DNA from: Neodiprion pinetum
Taxonomy: Eukaryota > Arthropoda > Insecta > Hymenoptera > Diprionidae
DNA: 64,000 bases
NCBI RefSeq assembly: GCF_021155775.2
Contig: NC_060238.1
Location: 23,714,470 to 23,778,469, forward strand
Direction: 5' to 3'
Numbering within the stretch: position 1 is the stretch's first letter; each line of letters begins with the position of its first letter. The translations under genes and the position numbers were made by a program. Positions 62,856-64,000 of the stretch are shown here, piece by piece. Below the pieces are notes generated by a model. That model made no database searches. It saw only the letters and a list, made by a program, of their open reading frames with translations, and had not been told where the DNA came from.

Positions 62856-63287
62856 CACTGAAAGAAATTTTTATTTCCGGTTACCGCTCAGTCCTTAACT
62901 ATTTTAATTTTTTACCACAATCGACAAAATATACTTCTCGGTAGAAAATGAAAATTAGTTTCGTAGCCGTTACCGGAAACTCTAATATCCGTTACTATTC
63001 TTTCTCATTACGATCGCTGTTGCTATATTTTCTTCCAACCGTTGCGAAAATTTAATGCTCGTGCAAGAATGAATTGACGTTGAAGCCTCGTTTAACTAAA
63101 AAAGTAGAGTAAACCGAACAAACCGATTTTGCGTTGCGATTACCAAAAAAGAATCGACGATAGCGCAAAATTTTTACGCGTACCTCGTTTTTCGTAATTT
63201 CAACGATAATTCGAACAGTTTTTTTTTTAACGATACCTGTTTTACTCAATTTTTCTAGTTACTGTAACAAATGAAATTTTTCTCAGT
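62856..63287 (+). mobile_element. MITE family A, copy 3, near full length (432 bp)
   Basis: Same order of landmarks as copy 1, with ends CACTGAAAGAAATTTTT and the complement of ACTGAGAAAAATTTC. The outermost base pair on the right is altered (CAGTA). A TTTTTGTCG sequence occurs immediately left of the element and again four bases past its right end. This may be a target-site duplication, though the left copy adjoins a poly-T run. It has no coding capacity. Confidence 0.85.
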
Positions 63288-64000
63288 ATGTTTTTGTCGT
63301 ACGTCAACTGCTGCAAAAAAATAAAATAAAAATTAGCGTGGGTTTGAAACCTAAAAAATGACGGCACCGTGACGAAATCTGTGCCAATTACGAAATAACG
63401 GGTAAAAATAGTCCAAATTCAACGAAATTCATTACGCGTGTAAACTGCTTATTTAATTAAGGAACTAATTGTTGGAGTTTCAATATTATGAGAATAAAAT
63501 ATTTTTGCGTGTGTATTTAACGTGTCTAATCTTAATACCAAATATGTATTTAAATAATCCGGAAAATTATTTCGGTACTCATATATCGGTGTATTATATC
63601 TACTTATTTATGCAGATTATTGCAAAAGCTGCAGAACGACCGTGACTCCTACAGTTTCTGCATTGACCGAGAATTGAACGCGTGATTTTAACCGACTTTC
63701 TAGACGGCGCGAGGCGTCGCGACGCGGTTGGCGGAACTGGAAAAACCTCGGCGATTCCAGTCCCTCGTCTTCGGGGACCGGGGTCAAAGGTTATCTCGAC
63801 ATAGAGATTCAAATGAAAGCTGAACGAGAGGAGAAAGACTCGAGGAGCCGGAGAATAGAATCCTTTGAATCGGCTGACCTCCTCGGATCTCGTTTTCCTT
63901 GGCTTATGTCGAGTCGCGAGACTCGAAAATGGGTTTTTTTTAAAACTGCTAATCGGTGAGAAAGAAAATTGGAAAATATGCGACAAAAATTTAACGAATG
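63288..64000. other. Right edge, GC-richer block at 63640-63930
   Basis: A CpG-rich block open on the minus strand (63600-63986, starting on TTG). It might be part of an exon continuing beyond the window, but no domain or convincing splice site is seen. Confidence 0.3.

Noticed and set aside
63600..63986. 128-codon minus-strand frame in a CpG-rich block
   Set aside because: Opens on TTG and has no domain. Listed only as a possible edge of an exon outside the window.

Overview
This is AT-rich, CpG-tolerant eukaryotic DNA, and most of it is non-coding. It is full of (CT)n/(GA)n, (AT)n, AAG and AAC microsatellites, long poly-A/T tracts, short non-autonomous transposon copies and diverged inverted repeats. 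No bacterial operon structure, rRNA, CRISPR array or phage module is visible. The composition, the many CpG dinucleotides in an AT-rich background and one arthropod-type protein suggest an insect, most likely a hymenopteran such as a sawfly or wasp. The order is an inference from composition, not from a marker gene. The window could be an intergenic desert or the inside of a very large intron. 

I recognise one protein-coding gene with confidence: a 72-codon, single-exon gene on the minus strand at 47445-47663. It encodes an extremely basic, cysteine-containing short HMG-box protein that looks like an insect protamine-like (MST-HMG-box) sperm chromatin protein. Three further stretches are only candidates for small exons or promoters: 7468-7722, 27570-27704 and 34004-34135. 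The last ends at a strong splice-donor consensus. The other open frames are mostly low-complexity Phe/Lys/Ser/Tyr-Ile translations of simple repeats, or frames without an ATG. 

Layout: 0-10 kb is non-coding, with a 213-bp tandem duplication (5.9-6.3 kb) and an inverted/direct repeat composite (7.13-7.39 kb). 10-16 kb holds a 425-bp MITE, an inverted repeat and an internally deleted MITE copy. 20.1-20.9 kb holds a three-fold, roughly 300-bp T-rich repeat. 22.8-23.1 kb is a short-period minisatellite. 27.5-27.9 kb is a GC-rich candidate exon/promoter plus hairpin. 34.0-35.2 kb holds the poly-C candidate exon and a 351-bp tandem duplication. 36.7-36.9 kb is a 66-bp-period triplication. 38.4-47 kb contains three long inverted repeats and a second MITE copy. 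47.4-47.7 kb is the HMG-box gene. 49.2-50.0 kb holds a tRNA-like SINE remnant and tetranucleotide satellites. 54.0-54.6 kb is a six-copy minisatellite with a unit of about 88 bp. 57.6-58.3 kb is a 696-bp foldback element abutting a G23 tract. 59.1-59.4 kb is a small palindromic element, and 61.6-63.3 kb holds two more MITE-family copies. 

The dominant theme is non-autonomous DNA elements and inverted repeats around one small, likely testis-type gene. No pathway of cooperating genes can be reconstructed. All repeat identities were judged by eye.
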